Positions 35,121-45,351 are shown, counted from the stretch's first letter. The stretch: 64,000 nucleotides of DNA from Bacteroidota bacterium (GCA_016192075.1 JACPUU010000008.1:83307-147306), one strand, 5' to 3'. Translations and numbers: made by a program. The notes: a model not told the origin generated them from the letters alone.

Positions 35121-36110
35121 CTAAATAGTGCCGGCAAACTGCGTTTCAATGCTATTGAGTGTAGCAAGCAATTCGCTCAGGTTATTTGATGTTACCAAAA
35201 CGGTACGGGCATCTTTGAAATACGGTATGCCCTTAAAATAATTGGAATAGTGACGGCGCATTTCTACAATTCCCAATCCCATGCCTTTCCATTTGACAGA
35301 CATTTGAAGGTGTTCTTTAGCCACAGCAACACGGTCTTTTAACGTAGGCGGAGCCAGATGTTCACCCGTTTTCATGAAATGTTTTATCTCATTAAAAACC
35401 CAGGGGTGACCAATTGAAGCACGGCCAATCATAATACCATCAACCCCGTATTTATTTTTGTATTCTACCGCCATTTCAGGTGATGAAATGTCACCGTTTC
35501 CAAAAACCGGAATACGCATGCGGGGATTATTTTTTACCTCCGCAATCAGACTCCAGTCAGCATCTCCCTTATACATTTGCTGGCGTGTGCGGCCGTGAAT
35601 AGAAATGGCTTCAATTCCAATATCCTGGAGCCGTTCAGCAACCTCAACAACGTATTTTGTTTTATCATCCCAGCCCAAACGGGTTTTAACAGTGACCGGC
35701 AGTTTTGTGGTGTTCACAATCTCTTTGGTCATACTCACCATTTTGGGAATATCCTGCAGGATACCGGCACCAGCGCCTTTACAGGCTACCTTTTTAACCG
35801 GGCAACCGTAATTGATGTCAATAATATCAGGATTGGTGCGCTCAACAATTTCAGTAGTCTGCCGCATGGATTCAATTTCAGATCCAAAAATCTGAATTCC
35901 AACCGGGCGTTCGTATTCATAAATATCCAGTTTTTGAACTGATTTGGCGGCGTCCCTGATCAACCCTTCTGAAGAAATAAACTCTGTAAACATCAGGTCA
36001 GCCCCGTGCCGTTTACAAAGTGCCCTGAATGGCGGATCACTTACATCTTCCATGGGTGCAAGCAGTAATGGAAAATCTCCCAGGTCAATATGTCTGATTT
36101 TTACACTCAT
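35121..36110 (-). CDS. dusB: tRNA-dihydrouridine synthase, DusB type
   Basis: FMN enzyme reducing uridines in tRNA D-loops. The 329 residues start MSVKIRHIDLGDFPLLLAPM; the family motif APMEDVSDPPFRALCKRHGA is at about 18-37, the catalytic cysteine is in DINYGCPVKKVACKGAGAG (about 99-117), and FMN-phosphate binding segments VFGNGDISSPE and GIMIGRASIGHPWVF follow (about 210-245). The open frame reaches 36122, but that ATG is inside a promoter-like TATCTTTG box, so ATG 36110 is used. Confidence 0.93.
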   Translation of the reverse strand: MSVKIRHIDLGDFPLLLAPMEDVSDPPFRALCKRHGADLMFTEFISSEGLIRDAAKSVQKLDIYEYERPVGIQIFGSEIESMRQTTEIVERTNPDIIDINYGCPVKKVACKGAGAGILQDIPKMVSMTKEIVNTTKLPVTVKTRLGWDDKTKYVVEVAERLQDIGIEAISIHGRTRQQMYKGDADWSLIAEVKNNPRMRIPVFGNGDISSPEMAVEYKNKYGVDGIMIGRASIGHPWVFNEIKHFMKTGEHLAPPTLKDRVAVAKEHLQMSVKWKGMGLGIVEMRRHYSNYFKGIPYFKDARTVLVTSNNLSELLATLNSIETQFAGTI

Positions 36111-36119
36111 TGATTGGTG

Positions 36120-36127
36120 CAAAGATA
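36120..36127 (-). promoter_or_regulatory. Putative dusB promoter -7 box
   Basis: Minus strand TATCTTTG ends 9 bases before the dusB ATG (36110), implying a leader of only a few bases. The -33 element is not clear. Confidence 0.45.
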
Positions 36128-36153
36128 CGGACTAATCAAAAAAGACGGGTATT

Positions 36154-36226
36154 AAAAAAAAGACCGGTCCTGAGGCTGTGCTGAAATAACCCCGAAATTT
36201 AGGGGCAGCACAACTTCAGGACCGGT
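36154..36226 (-). terminator. Branched long terminator after the PorP gene (apical motif shared with 8691-8753)
   Basis: Outer arms ACCGGTCCTGA (36163-36173) and TCAGGACCGGT (36216-36226), a second stem TGTGCT/AGCACA (36177-36182 with 36207-36212) and an inner CCCC/GGGG stem (36190-36193 with 36202-36205) are followed on the minus strand by eight T. The apex reads TGCCCC, 14 bases, ATTTCAG on the minus strand, as in the hairpin after hpf. Confidence 0.8.
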
Positions 36227-36237
36227 TGTCAAAGTGA

Positions 36238-37257
36238 CTAATGAATGCTTGGGTTTCCTAAACCACCGTTGCCAAATTGCACACGGTATCTCAGAAACAC
36301 CTCAAACCCTCCAAACCCGTTACTCGCCACTGTCAGCTGAGACACATTCATGTCATACGCTGCACCAATGGAAAGGCCGGATATATCAAAAATAAGGTTG
36401 GCCATAATAGCATCACCCAGGCGGTAATAAGCTCCAAACGAAATGGCAATTTCTTCAAAATAACCGGTAACACGCGACGATCCGCGAAGCAGGTACCTGA
36501 AATTTGAACCGAGTGTCAATTCTTTGTTAGGTCCCTGAACAAAACCATAGAACGCCGGTATGATTGACAAATTTGAATTTGCCTGCTTGAATTCACACTG
36601 GCCGTGTAATGTCAGTTTTCTGAACAATCTTGAATCTTCACTCATAAAATTAACCCGCTGTTTGGTCAGGTGACTGCCAGCCAAACCAAACGATAATTTT
36701 GTTTGACGGCTCAAATGTGCGTACCAATAAGCACCGGCTGAAATATCAAAACGGCTCAGGTTCATGTTTTCATTCAGCAGCACTTCATTACTGCTATAGC
36801 TGGTATTAAAGGCTGTACCGGTCCATTGATTATCCCAGGTGAGGTTTTCATTAAAGATAGTACGCTGATACCAGCCGGGCTGCAGGCCAATGGCCAGGTG
36901 ATTGTCTTTTGCAATTTCAATGGCATAATTAATTGGAAATGTTACCTCATTAATCATGTACTTGCTGTCGCCGGAATAGTCGTTGTAAAAGTTAACCCCG
37001 GCCCCCATAAAACTGCCGTTGTCGAGCATGCGCCAGTCTGTACCGGCAGTAATTGTTCTGTACGGTGTATCAGATACGGGTAACCACTGCATTCTGAAAT
37101 TGGTAAACAACTGCATGTTGCCCGGAAAAAATCCGGCCGCTGCCGGGTTCATGTATACAGGCGATTCGGCAAACATGCTAAAGTGTTTATCTTGCTGAGC
37201 TGTGACATTGAAAACCATTCCAAATGCCAGCGCTAAAAATCCTACGTTCTTTTTCAT
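36238..37257 (-). CDS. Type IX secretion outer-membrane protein, PorP/SprF family
   Basis: PorP/SprF proteins are outer-membrane barrels of the T9SS; SprF members serve cargo with type B sorting domains. The 339 residues have a signal peptide (MKKNVGFLALAFGMVFNVTAQ), the family opening DKHFSMFAESPVYMNPAAAG (about 23-42), LFTNFRMQWLPVSDTPYRTI and barrel strands up to FLRYRVQFGNGGLGNPSIH. It lies 12 bases downstream of a PKD protein with a type B domain, the classic cargo-SprF pair, so it probably helps secrete that protein to the surface. Confidence 0.92.
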   Translation of the reverse strand: MKKNVGFLALAFGMVFNVTAQQDKHFSMFAESPVYMNPAAAGFFPGNMQLFTNFRMQWLPVSDTPYRTITAGTDWRMLDNGSFMGAGVNFYNDYSGDSKYMINEVTFPINYAIEIAKDNHLAIGLQPGWYQRTIFNENLTWDNQWTGTAFNTSYSSNEVLLNENMNLSRFDISAGAYWYAHLSRQTKLSFGLAGSHLTKQRVNFMSEDSRLFRKLTLHGQCEFKQANSNLSIIPAFYGFVQGPNKELTLGSNFRYLLRGSSRVTGYFEEIAISFGAYYRLGDAIMANLIFDISGLSIGAAYDMNVSQLTVASNGFGGFEVFLRYRVQFGNGGLGNPSIH

Positions 37258-37269
37258 TGTCTGTCCGAA

Positions 37270-39747
37270 TTATCTGATTAGGGTTGTGTTTCCGGATATA
37301 ACTCCACTCTTACCGGTAATGAAGGTGTATTCAAGCACCCAAACAAAAACTCCGGGGTTTTCATCTTTGTCTTTAAACTTACCATCCCAGCCAATATTCT
37401 GATCACTGGTTTCAAAAACCAACTGACCATACCGGTTAAACACTTTGAAATTCATGAGTTCAATACCATATCCTTTCACAAACAGAATGTCGTTGTTTTC
37501 ATCTCCGTTTGGTGAAAATGCCTGTGGTACGCCAATGCCTTCAATGAAATTTACCACCACAAATACCGTATCTGTTGCCTTGCAGCCGTTCACATCGGTA
37601 AACGTGACCAGGAAATCAGTATCAATCAGCGGTTGTGCATAGGTTGATGAACAGGTGTCACAATCAATGTCACCTTCATCCGGTATCCACCAGTATGAAC
37701 CTGGTCCGCTGCCGGCAGCCAATAGCTCAACCTGACCGCCAATATCAATGGTTGTATCCAGCTGAGCGGTTACTGTTGGCAGATCAAATACTGAAATTGA
37801 ATTGGTGGTTGATGAGGTATTTGCGCCCGCATCTGTAGTAGTTAGCTGAATATTGAATGTACCCGAAGTATTAAAACAAACAACCGGATTCTGATCAGTA
37901 GAGGTATTTGGTGTTGCACCACCGCCAAAATCCCAGCTCCATGAAATTGGAGTGCCGGTAGTGGTATCTGTGAATGTAATACAATCTCCAACACAGATAT
38001 TATCAGGGTATGAGAATCCTGCAACCATTGGTACACAGGTGGTAACTGTAACTGTTATGTTTGCCGTATTCTCACAGGTATTTACATCTGTACCGGTAAC
38101 GGTGTAAGTTGCTGTTGAAGCAGGTGTAAATGCGACACCGTCTGTTACTCCGCCTGTCCAGGTATAGCTGGTTGCTCCACCTCCGGTGAGGGTAACCGGA
38201 TCTCCAGCGCAAACGGTTGCAGATGGTGTTGCAGTGGCCGTTACGGTTGGCAGTGCATTAACCGTAATGCTTAATGTTTGTGTGTCGTTTCCAAATGGAT
38301 TTGTTACACCCAGGGTAATGGTAAATGTTCCGGCAGTATTAAAACAAACACTTCCCGGGTTTTGACCTACAAAATTGTTTGGTGTGGCACCGCCGCCAAA
38401 ATCCCAGGCCCAGTTGGTAATGTCACCGGGTGTGCTGGTATCTGTAAAGGTTATGCAATCGCCTGCGCAAAGAGTAGTCTGAGACGCGGTGAAAGACGCT
38501 GTAGGCGGTGTACCGGCCGTGCAATCAATGATGGTAATTGTAATGGTAGCTACATCTGTTCCAACACACGGTGCAGTTGCATTTACGGTATAGGTAAAGG
38601 TATAATTACCAAGTGCAAGGCCGTTTCCATCCAAAACACCGGTACCTGTGTTAAACTGGCCGCTTGGGGTACCTGTCGTTTCAACCCAGGTTCCGCCGGC
38701 ATCTGCACCGGTAAGCAGCGTGTTAAGATTCAGTGTGGTATTATTGCAAAGGTTTGAAGATGCGTCAGTGCCGGCATTTGGGGCGGCTATCACCGTGATA
38801 TAACCCGGTGTGGTTTGTACATCTGTACCGTTTACATCGGTTACAGAAAGCGAAACCTGGTAAGAACCCGGAGTATTGTAACAAATATTGGTTGGATTGT
38901 TTACTGCTGAAGTTGCAGGTGTTGCGCCGGTAAATGTCCAGTCAGTTACGGTAAACGGTCCGCCGGTGCTGGTATTGGTAAAATCAATGCATGTGCCAAC
39001 GCAGATGGTAGTTACAGGAGTTGAAAAAGATGCTACCGGAGTACCAACTGTTGGAACAGTCAACTCAATGTCATCTACCGCAATGGATGGGTCAGTACCT
39101 ACGTTGTCATCATCATTTTTCCATCTGAAACCGATTTTTACGCTTGGGTTATTGTCAGCACTTGCCGGAAGCAGTGCACTATACGTAGTCCAGGTTCCCT
39201 GCGGGGCACATCCGGCCGGGGTCAGGCTCAAGGGATCTATTTGAGTCCAGGTAACGCCATCAAAATACCACAGTGTAGCATCGTCAAACGAATCGTATCC
39301 GGCCTGGCCCACATAATCTTCAATGTAATTAAATGTCAATGTAATGTTTGATTGTCCGGTCAGGTTAATAGTAGGTGATTCTGCACGAACATCTGTCTCA
39401 ATAAAAAAGAAACCAAGCCCACCAGCTGCATAGGCAGCTCCCTGGTCACCAAGCACAGAGGCCCCTGATCCAATATGTAAAGACGGATCTGTTGCACCGC
39501 ACACTGAACCGCAGGCACCTGCGCTGTTACCGCATTCTGCCCCACTGACATACCACTCATTGGCATCAGCACCGTTTGCACCGGTACTGGTAACGGTCCA
39601 GGCTCCGTTTGGCCCTACATACCCGGTTACACTGCAATCAGAGGTACATCCGTTTGAAAAAGTTTCTGTCCAGATAACCGTTTGTGCCATGCTTTGGGTG
39701 CCCAGTAAAAGCATTGGCATCCAGAAATAGTTAAAGATTTTCTTCAT
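37270..39747 (-). CDS. PKD-domain surface protein with T9SS type B (gliding motility-associated) C-terminal domain
   Basis: An 825-residue secreted protein. After a signal peptide (MKKIFNYFWMPMLLLGTQSMAQ) comes a jelly-roll-like domain (about 25-245), then PKD domains with WDFGGGATPN-type motifs (two copies, about 455-475 and 615-635), Ig-like CxG blocks (VCAGDPVTLTGGG), and the C-terminal sorting domain IGVPQAFSPNGDENNDILFV with FNRYGQLVFETSDQNIGWDG. It is secreted by T9SS and anchored or released at the cell surface; adhesive or structural roles are typical. The upstream in-frame ATG at 39801 would precede the signal peptide, so 39747 is used. It is coupled to the PorP gene. Confidence 0.9.
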   Translation of the reverse strand: MKKIFNYFWMPMLLLGTQSMAQTVIWTETFSNGCTSDCSVTGYVGPNGAWTVTSTGANGADANEWYVSGAECGNSAGACGSVCGATDPSLHIGSGASVLGDQGAAYAAGGLGFFFIETDVRAESPTINLTGQSNITLTFNYIEDYVGQAGYDSFDDATLWYFDGVTWTQIDPLSLTPAGCAPQGTWTTYSALLPASADNNPSVKIGFRWKNDDDNVGTDPSIAVDDIELTVPTVGTPVASFSTPVTTICVGTCIDFTNTSTGGPFTVTDWTFTGATPATSAVNNPTNICYNTPGSYQVSLSVTDVNGTDVQTTPGYITVIAAPNAGTDASSNLCNNTTLNLNTLLTGADAGGTWVETTGTPSGQFNTGTGVLDGNGLALGNYTFTYTVNATAPCVGTDVATITITIIDCTAGTPPTASFTASQTTLCAGDCITFTDTSTPGDITNWAWDFGGGATPNNFVGQNPGSVCFNTAGTFTITLGVTNPFGNDTQTLSITVNALPTVTATATPSATVCAGDPVTLTGGGATSYTWTGGVTDGVAFTPASTATYTVTGTDVNTCENTANITVTVTTCVPMVAGFSYPDNICVGDCITFTDTTTGTPISWSWDFGGGATPNTSTDQNPVVCFNTSGTFNIQLTTTDAGANTSSTTNSISVFDLPTVTAQLDTTIDIGGQVELLAAGSGPGSYWWIPDEGDIDCDTCSSTYAQPLIDTDFLVTFTDVNGCKATDTVFVVVNFIEGIGVPQAFSPNGDENNDILFVKGYGIELMNFKVFNRYGQLVFETSDQNIGWDGKFKDKDENPGVFVWVLEYTFITGKSGVISGNTTLIR

Positions 39748-39963
39748 GTTTTTTGAGATTTGATTCTGATCAGCTTCTGCACCTAAGTCTCTCCCTGTCA
39801 AAAACGGATCAGAGCATAAATTTATACTCTACAAGACGATTTTAAACTGAAAGGGTTGATTTTTATCAAAAAAAACTTGTTCACTTTCTCATTTCTTATG
39901 TGGGCATTGTGCACGTTTTTGGTAAATCAGTCACTGCCGGACTTATCGAGATAGGCCATCTAT

Positions 39964-39994
39964 TTGCACAATTAAACAGAATGATATACTTTTG
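39964..39994 (+). promoter_or_regulatory. Promoter of the membrane pyrophosphatase gene
   Basis: TTG 39964-39966, 20 bases, TACTTTTG 39987-39994 match the Bacteroidetes consensus exactly. The leader would be about 42 bases. Confidence 0.75.
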
Positions 39995-40042
39995 CCGACC
40001 TTTTCATGGGAGAAGGCAAATTATATATTTACTAAACGAATT

Positions 40043-42514
40043 ATGGAGAATTTAATTTACATCATTCCGGTTTTTGGCGTAATAGCCTTGATTTATATGT
40101 TCATCTTATCTAAATGGGTAAGAAAACAAGGATCCGGAAATTCAAAAATGGTTGAAATTTCAACCTACATCCGTGAAGGTGCCCTGGCCTTTCTGAAGGC
40201 AGAATACCGCGTGCTTGCAATTTTTGTATTGATTGCCGGTGTTTTACTGGGTGTTGTTTCACAAATTGTACCTCACTCTTCTTTGTTTATTGTGATTGCC
40301 TTTGTGATAGGTGCAGTGTTTTCAGCCATTGCCGGTAATATCGGGATGCGCATTGCAACCGCTGCCAACGTAAGAACTACAGAAGCGGCACGCACCAGCC
40401 TGGCACACGCCTTAAAAGTTTCATTCAGGGGCGGAACCGTAATGGGCCTTGGAGTTGCAGGCCTTGCCGTATTTGGTTTGGGAACCTTGTTTATTGTACT
40501 GACAAGTATGTTTATTACCGGTACAGATTCCTTTTACAACGAAATGACCATGGTGCTTGAATCACTGGCCGGATTTTCATTAGGTGCTGAATCTATTGCG
40601 CTTTTTGCACGTGTTGGTGGTGGTATTTATACCAAAGCGGCTGACGTTGGAGCTGACCTGGTTGGAAAAGTAGAAGCCGGAATTCCGGAAGATGATCCGC
40701 GCAACCCTGCAACAATTGCCGATAACGTGGGTGATAACGTAGGTGACGTTGCTGGTATGGGTGCCGATTTATTTGGTTCTTATGTGGCTACGGTACTGGC
40801 TTCCATGGTACTTGGAAATTATGTAATCCGTGATATCACATTGGCAAATGGTTCATTCGCTGACAGCTTTTCAAACATGGGCCCTATCTTGTTGCCAATG
40901 GTTATTGCCGGCGTAGGTATCATTTTCTCAATCATTGGAACCTTTGTTGTAAAAATCAAAGAAGGTATTGCTTCAAAAGATCAGCAAAATGCGGTTCAGG
41001 GCGCTTTAAACAAAGGAAACTGGTTATCACTTATTCTTACTGCTGTTGCCTGTTATTTCTTAATTAACTGGATGTTGCCTGCAACCCTTAAAATGTCATT
41101 TTTTGGAGAAGGCATTAAAGAAGTAAGTTCTGTTTATGTTTACATTGCTGTATTGATTGGATTAGTTGTTGGAGCCTTGATTTCATCACTGACTGAATAC
41201 TATACCGGCCTTGGTAAAAAACCGGTTTTAGGCATTGTACAAAAATCAGCCACCGGTGCCGGAACAAACATTATTGCCGGTTTAGGTGTTGGTATGATCT
41301 CTACCTTCTTTCCGGTGCTTTTATTTGCCGGTGCTATCTGGGGTGCTTACGCCTGTGCCGGTTTCTACGGTGTGGCCATTGCCGCTTCAGCCATGATGGC
41401 AACTACTGCCATGCAATTAGCCATTGATGCTTTTGGACCTATTTCAGATAACGCCGGCGGTATTGCTGAAATGAGTGAGTTGCCAAAAGAAGTGCGTGAA
41501 AAAACAGATGTACTGGATTCTGTAGGTAACACCACTGCGGCTATTGGAAAAGGATTTGCCATTGCTTCAGCTGCATTAACTGCACTGGCTTTATTTGCTG
41601 CCTATGTAACGTTCACCGGTATTGATGGAATCAACATTTTCAAAGCACCCGTATTAGCGATGCTTTTTGTGGGCGCAATGATTCCTGTTGTATTCTCTGC
41701 TTTAGCCATGAACTCAGTAGGTAAAGCTGCCATGGACATGGTAAATGAAGTTCGCCGCCAGTTCCGTGAAATTCCCGGAATTATGGAAGGCAAAGGCAAA
41801 CCGGAATATGGCAAATGCGTTGATATTTCTACAAAAGCTGCTTTGCGCGAAATGGTTTTACCAGGCGCATTAACCATTATCACTCCCATACTGATTGCGT
41901 TTTTACCAATGTTGTTTGGTTATAACAACCTCGAAGTTGCTGAAATGCTGGGTGGTTATATGGCCGGTGTTACCGTATCGGGTGTTATGTGGGCTATCTT
42001 CCAGAACAACGCCGGTGGTGCCTGGGACAATGCTAAAAAATCATTTGAAGCCGGTGTTATGATCAACGGTGAAATGACCTTCAAAGGTTCTGATGCACAC
42101 AAAGCAGCTGTAACTGGTGATACTGTTGGTGACCCTTTCAAAGACACATCAGGACCATCGATGAACATTCTGATTAAATTAACCTGCCTGGTTGGTTTGG
42201 TGATTGCACCAATCTTAGGTCAGAGTTCTGCTGAAGAAACAACACCGGTAACTGCTGAAACAGTGGCCCCGGTACAACAAACTTCAGAAGTTCAAAAAGT
42301 TGTTTTGACTGACACCCTGGGTGTGAATGTTGAGATTGAACAACGCACAGAAAATGAACTGACCAGTACCAGTATTGCTGCAGGTAATGTCAATGCACTT
42401 TCAGATGAAGATTTGACGCAACTGAAAAAAGACGGTTTTGACCTGTCAAAATTCATTGACGCCGCCAGATGGAATGCATTGAATGCAGATCCGGTTATTG
42501 TGGCGCAGAATTAA
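40043..42514 (+). CDS. hppA: Membrane-bound ion-pumping pyrophosphatase with C-terminal extension
   Basis: Couples pyrophosphate hydrolysis to H+ and/or Na+ export. The 823 residues start [20 protein letters not shown] (ATG 40043, after a promoter; the longer frame from 39992 overlaps it). About sixteen membrane helices carry the catalytic segment [20 protein letters not shown] (about 208-227) and [37 protein letters not shown] has Ala at the position that is Lys in K+-independent enzymes, so it is probably K+-dependent; whether H+ or Na+ is pumped cannot be read. The core ends near residue 725 at APILGQSS; an unusual hydrophilic tail of about 95 residues follows. Confidence 0.95.
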   Translation: MENLIYIIPVFGVIALIYMFILSKWVRKQGSGNSKMVEISTYIREGALAFLKAEYRVLAIFVLIAGVLLGVVSQIVPHSSLFIVIAFVIGAVFSAIAGNIGMRIATAANVRTTEAARTSLAHALKVSFRGGTVMGLGVAGLAVFGLGTLFIVLTSMFITGTDSFYNEMTMVLESLAGFSLGAESIALFARVGGGIYTKAADVGADLVGKVEAGIPEDDPRNPATIADNVGDNVGDVAGMGADLFGSYVATVLASMVLGNYVIRDITLANGSFADSFSNMGPILLPMVIAGVGIIFSIIGTFVVKIKEGIASKDQQNAVQGALNKGNWLSLILTAVACYFLINWMLPATLKMSFFGEGIKEVSSVYVYIAVLIGLVVGALISSLTEYYTGLGKKPVLGIVQKSATGAGTNIIAGLGVGMISTFFPVLLFAGAIWGAYACAGFYGVAIAASAMMATTAMQLAIDAFGPISDNAGGIAEMSELPKEVREKTDVLDSVGNTTAAIGKGFAIASAALTALALFAAYVTFTGIDGINIFKAPVLAMLFVGAMIPVVFSALAMNSVGKAAMDMVNEVRRQFREIPGIMEGKGKPEYGKCVDISTKAALREMVLPGALTIITPILIAFLPMLFGYNNLEVAEMLGGYMAGVTVSGVMWAIFQNNAGGAWDNAKKSFEAGVMINGEMTFKGSDAHKAAVTGDTVGDPFKDTSGPSMNILIKLTCLVGLVIAPILGQSSAEETTPVTAETVAPVQQTSEVQKVVLTDTLGVNVEIEQRTENELTSTSIAAGNVNALSDEDLTQLKKDGFDLSKFIDAARWNALNADPVIVAQN

Positions 42515-42531
42515 AAACTGATAACATGTAT

Positions 42532-42567
42532 AAAAAAGGGGGCGGAAAATTTTCCGCCCCCTTTTTT
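42532..42567. terminator. Terminator of the pyrophosphatase gene
   Basis: A perfect 18-base inverted repeat (AAAAAAGGGGGCGGAAAA and complement) with T-run; it can act on both strands. Confidence 0.88.
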
Positions 42568-42673
42568 GTTGCACGAAAAGTTATTCATTTTCGAAAATAT
42601 TTGTGTCTTCTTTGTGCCCTCTGTGGTTAATTTTTTTCAAAATCGAATAAGAAATCGGCTCACCTAGAAAAAC

Positions 42674-42705
42674 AAAAAGAGCGATGTATATCTATCGCTC
42701 TTTTT
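42674..42705. terminator. Terminator of cysS
   Basis: AAAAAGAGCGAT (42674-42685) and ATCGCTCTTTTT (42694-42705) flank an 8-base loop, 22 bases past the cysS stop on the minus strand. Confidence 0.85.
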
Positions 42706-42727
42706 AGGAATTTTGTGTTTGTACTTT

Positions 42728-44191
42728 TTACTGCACCGTATATGTCACCCCTTCTTTGCTGTCTTTGATCTGAATGCCGGCTTCGCTCAAACGGTCTCTC
42801 AATAAATCAGACGTTGCCCAGTCTTTTTCATCACGGGCTTTTTTGCGAATCTCCAGTATAACCTGCATTACAGCCTCCAGCTTGGAATCATTGCCTTCTT
42901 TGGCTTCTCTCAATCCCAGTACATCAAAAACGAATGCATGTAAAGCTGACCGGAGTTTATCCAGATCAGGTGCTGAAATGGTTGCATTGCCGTCTTTTAT
43001 TTTGTTGATATAGGTTACCGCTTCAAACATGTTGGCGATCAAAACCGGGGTGTTAAAATCATCATTCATGGCTTCGTAAAATGAACCAATCATGCTATCT
43101 GCATTTTCTGAACTTGAAGCCGCCGGTTTAATTGCATTCAAATCAGCCAGTGCGGTCATTAGTTTGATAAATCCTTTTTCTGATGCAACCAATGCTTCAG
43201 ACGAAAAATCAAGAATGCTGCGATAGTGTGCCTGCATCATGAAAAACCGCACCACCATTGGGTGAAACGCCTTACTCAACAAGTTGTTGTTCCCTGAGAA
43301 AAGCTCTTCAGGCAGCAATGTATTTCCGGTTGATTTACTCATTTTTTTACCGTTCAGCGTAAGCATATTGGCGTGCAGCCAATAGTTCACCGGGGCTTTT
43401 CCGGTAGCAGATTTTCCCTGTGCAATTTCACATTCATGGTGCGGAAATTTTAAATCCATTCCGCCGCCGTGAATATCAAACTGATCACCCAAATATTTGG
43501 TGGACATGGCGGTGCATTCAAGATGCCAGCCCGGAAAACCAATACTCCACGGTGATGGCCAATGCATAATGTGTGAGGGCGATGCTTTTTTCCAAAGGGC
43601 AAAATCAAGCGGATTCCGTTTTTCAGACTGTCCGTCCAGATCGCGGGTTCCACTAATCAGCTCATCGGTTTTTCTGCCAGAAAGCATTCCATAATCACCG
43701 TTCACATTAAACTTTTCCACGTCAAAATAAACTGACCCGTTGCTTACATAAGCCAATCCCTTCTCCAGGATATTTTTGGTGATTTCAATCTGTTCTATAA
43801 TATGACCTGTAGCAGTCGGCTCTATGCTTGGTGGCAACGTATTAAACAGGCGCATAACCTCTCTGAACCCAACGGTATATTTCTGAACAATTTCCATGGG
43901 CTCCAGTTTTTCCAGCCGGGCCTTTTGCGCAATTTTATCTTCTCCCTCATCGGCATCATTCTCCAAATGGCCGGCATCGGTGATGTTGCGGACATAGCGC
44001 ACTTTGTAGCCTGAATGCAGCAGGTACCGGTAAATCATGTCAAAGGAAATGAATGTGCGGCAATTACCTAAATGCACATCACTGTATACAGTTGGCCCGC
44101 AAACATACATGCCGACATGCTTTTCAACAATGGGTTTAAAAACTTCCTTCTCTCCGCTGAGGGTATTATAAATGTGCAACTGATTTTCCAT
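42728..44191 (-). CDS. cysS: Cysteinyl-tRNA synthetase
   Basis: Charges tRNA-Cys. The 487 residues show the class I HIGH-type motif in [20 protein letters not shown] (about 29-48, including zinc ligand C), the other zinc ligands in [10 protein letters not shown] and [10 protein letters not shown] (about 220-255), and KMSKS in [15 protein letters not shown] (about 278-292). The C-terminal anticodon domain ends [13 protein letters not shown]. Length is normal. It is bounded by terminators on both sides and so is transcribed alone. Confidence 0.97.
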   Translation of the reverse strand: MENQLHIYNTLSGEKEVFKPIVEKHVGMYVCGPTVYSDVHLGNCRTFISFDMIYRYLLHSGYKVRYVRNITDAGHLENDADEGEDKIAQKARLEKLEPMEIVQKYTVGFREVMRLFNTLPPSIEPTATGHIIEQIEITKNILEKGLAYVSNGSVYFDVEKFNVNGDYGMLSGRKTDELISGTRDLDGQSEKRNPLDFALWKKASPSHIMHWPSPWSIGFPGWHLECTAMSTKYLGDQFDIHGGGMDLKFPHHECEIAQGKSATGKAPVNYWLHANMLTLNGKKMSKSTGNTLLPEELFSGNNNLLSKAFHPMVVRFFMMQAHYRSILDFSSEALVASEKGFIKLMTALADLNAIKPAASSSENADSMIGSFYEAMNDDFNTPVLIANMFEAVTYINKIKDGNATISAPDLDKLRSALHAFVFDVLGLREAKEGNDSKLEAVMQVILEIRKKARDEKDWATSDLLRDRLSEAGIQIKDSKEGVTYTVQ

Positions 44192-44204
44192 GACTAAAAA
44201 TAAG

Positions 44205-44234
44205 AAACCCGGACACTGTTTTGTATCCGGGTTT
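44205..44234 (-). terminator. Terminator of the first MORN-repeat gene
   Basis: AAACCCGGA and TCCGGGTTT arms around a 12-base loop, between the MORN gene stop (44254) and cysS; the following T-run is short (TTTCTTATTTTT on the minus strand). Confidence 0.7.
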
Positions 44235-44253
44235 AAAATTAGCTAATTTCTTA

Positions 44254-45147
44254 TTAGAGTTGTCCGTCTGAGTGATAAGCTCCGTTTTTCCAGATCTCGA
44301 TTTTCAGCAAAAGTCCGTCACTGTCATATTTATACAGTTCCCCGTTCCAGAGTTTTCCGGATTTAAAGTAACCATCCATCCAAAGTTCTTCTGACTTTGT
44401 ATATACTTTATTGTACCCATCTGCCTGGAATTTTTTGCCATCCAGTATAAATCCATCCAAACCGCTTGGCCCGCCTGAGCCCTCTTCAACAATCGCCGGC
44501 ACTGGTGGATTGGCATTTACCACTTCTGTGGCAATTACTTTACCGGTGGAACTGTAGGTCAGAATTTCTTTGACACTTCCGTCTTCCCAATAGCGGGTAG
44601 CCTCACCGGTAGTAACGCCGTTTACCTTGGTGTATACAAACTGGGGCTGACCATTCTCATAGTAAATGGTAGAAGTGCCCTCTTCTTTACCTTCTGCATT
44701 AAATGTCTTTTTCTGAGCTACAATTCCATTCGGATGGTATTGTGTATACACACCCAGTTGTTTGCCGTCATTAAATATACCGGCTTCTTTGGTTGAACCG
44801 TCCGGATTGATTCTGACATAGGCCCCGTTTGGACGACCGTCTACATACATTCCCTTTGTGCGGGGCGTTATACCATCCGTGTGATAGGTAATCCATTCTC
44901 CCACTTTGCGGTCATCTTTATAGTTACCTTCTTCTATTTTTCCATTCGGCGGATACTCCGTTTTTTCAGGCACGTCTTTTCCATAAATAATAAAGTAGCC
45001 TTGTTTGAGGCCGGCTGCATCAATATAGCCGGTTACGCGTGGTTCATCTTCATTCAGGCCCGGCTCAAAAGGAGTTGCTGCAGCACCGGTGATGCCATAA
45101 CCCACTACGGGGAGCATGACAATCAGTATTTTTATCAGGCTATTCAT
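44254..45147 (-). CDS. Secreted MORN-variant (YwqK-like) repeat protein, copy 1
   Basis: The 297 residues have a weak signal peptide (MNSLIKILIVMLPVVGYGIT) and at least six MORN-type units of the pattern G-x-Y/W-x-x-Y-x-x-D/N-G, e.g. GEWITYHTDGITPRTKGMY (about 82-100), GVYTQYHPNGIVAQKKTF (about 132-149) and GTSTIYYENGQPQFVYTK. A conserved C-terminal domain, LDGKKFQADGYNKVY to KNGAYHSDGQL (about 231-297), is nearly the same in copy 2. Such repeats resemble YwqK of Bacillus, but no YwqJ-like toxin is near, so an antitoxin role is not supported. Likely a surface or periplasmic protein of unknown function. Confidence 0.8.
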   Translation of the reverse strand: MNSLIKILIVMLPVVGYGITGAAATPFEPGLNEDEPRVTGYIDAAGLKQGYFIIYGKDVPEKTEYPPNGKIEEGNYKDDRKVGEWITYHTDGITPRTKGMYVDGRPNGAYVRINPDGSTKEAGIFNDGKQLGVYTQYHPNGIVAQKKTFNAEGKEEGTSTIYYENGQPQFVYTKVNGVTTGEATRYWEDGSVKEILTYSSTGKVIATEVVNANPPVPAIVEEGSGGPSGLDGFILDGKKFQADGYNKVYTKSEELWMDGYFKSGKLWNGELYKYDSDGLLLKIEIWKNGAYHSDGQL

Positions 45148-45301
45148 AAGGCAGGGTTTTTATGATTTACCTTTAATTTACGAAATAAAAAGCATGGGTA
45201 AAAGCGGTATTCGACCACGGCGCCAAAAGCAAAGACGAATAAAACGAAAAAAATCAGGATAACATATTGAATTCGTGTGTTTTCAGTTCAGTTTACCGCA
45301 T

Positions 45302-45330
45302 AAAAAAACCCGGACCAAAGCCCGGGTTTT
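45302..45330 (-). terminator. Terminator of the second MORN-repeat gene
   Basis: AAAACCCGG and CCGGGTTTT arms (45305-45313 and 45322-45330) with a T-run on the minus strand. Confidence 0.88.
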
Positions 45331-45351
45331 GTATGTAGTACTGATTTTATC

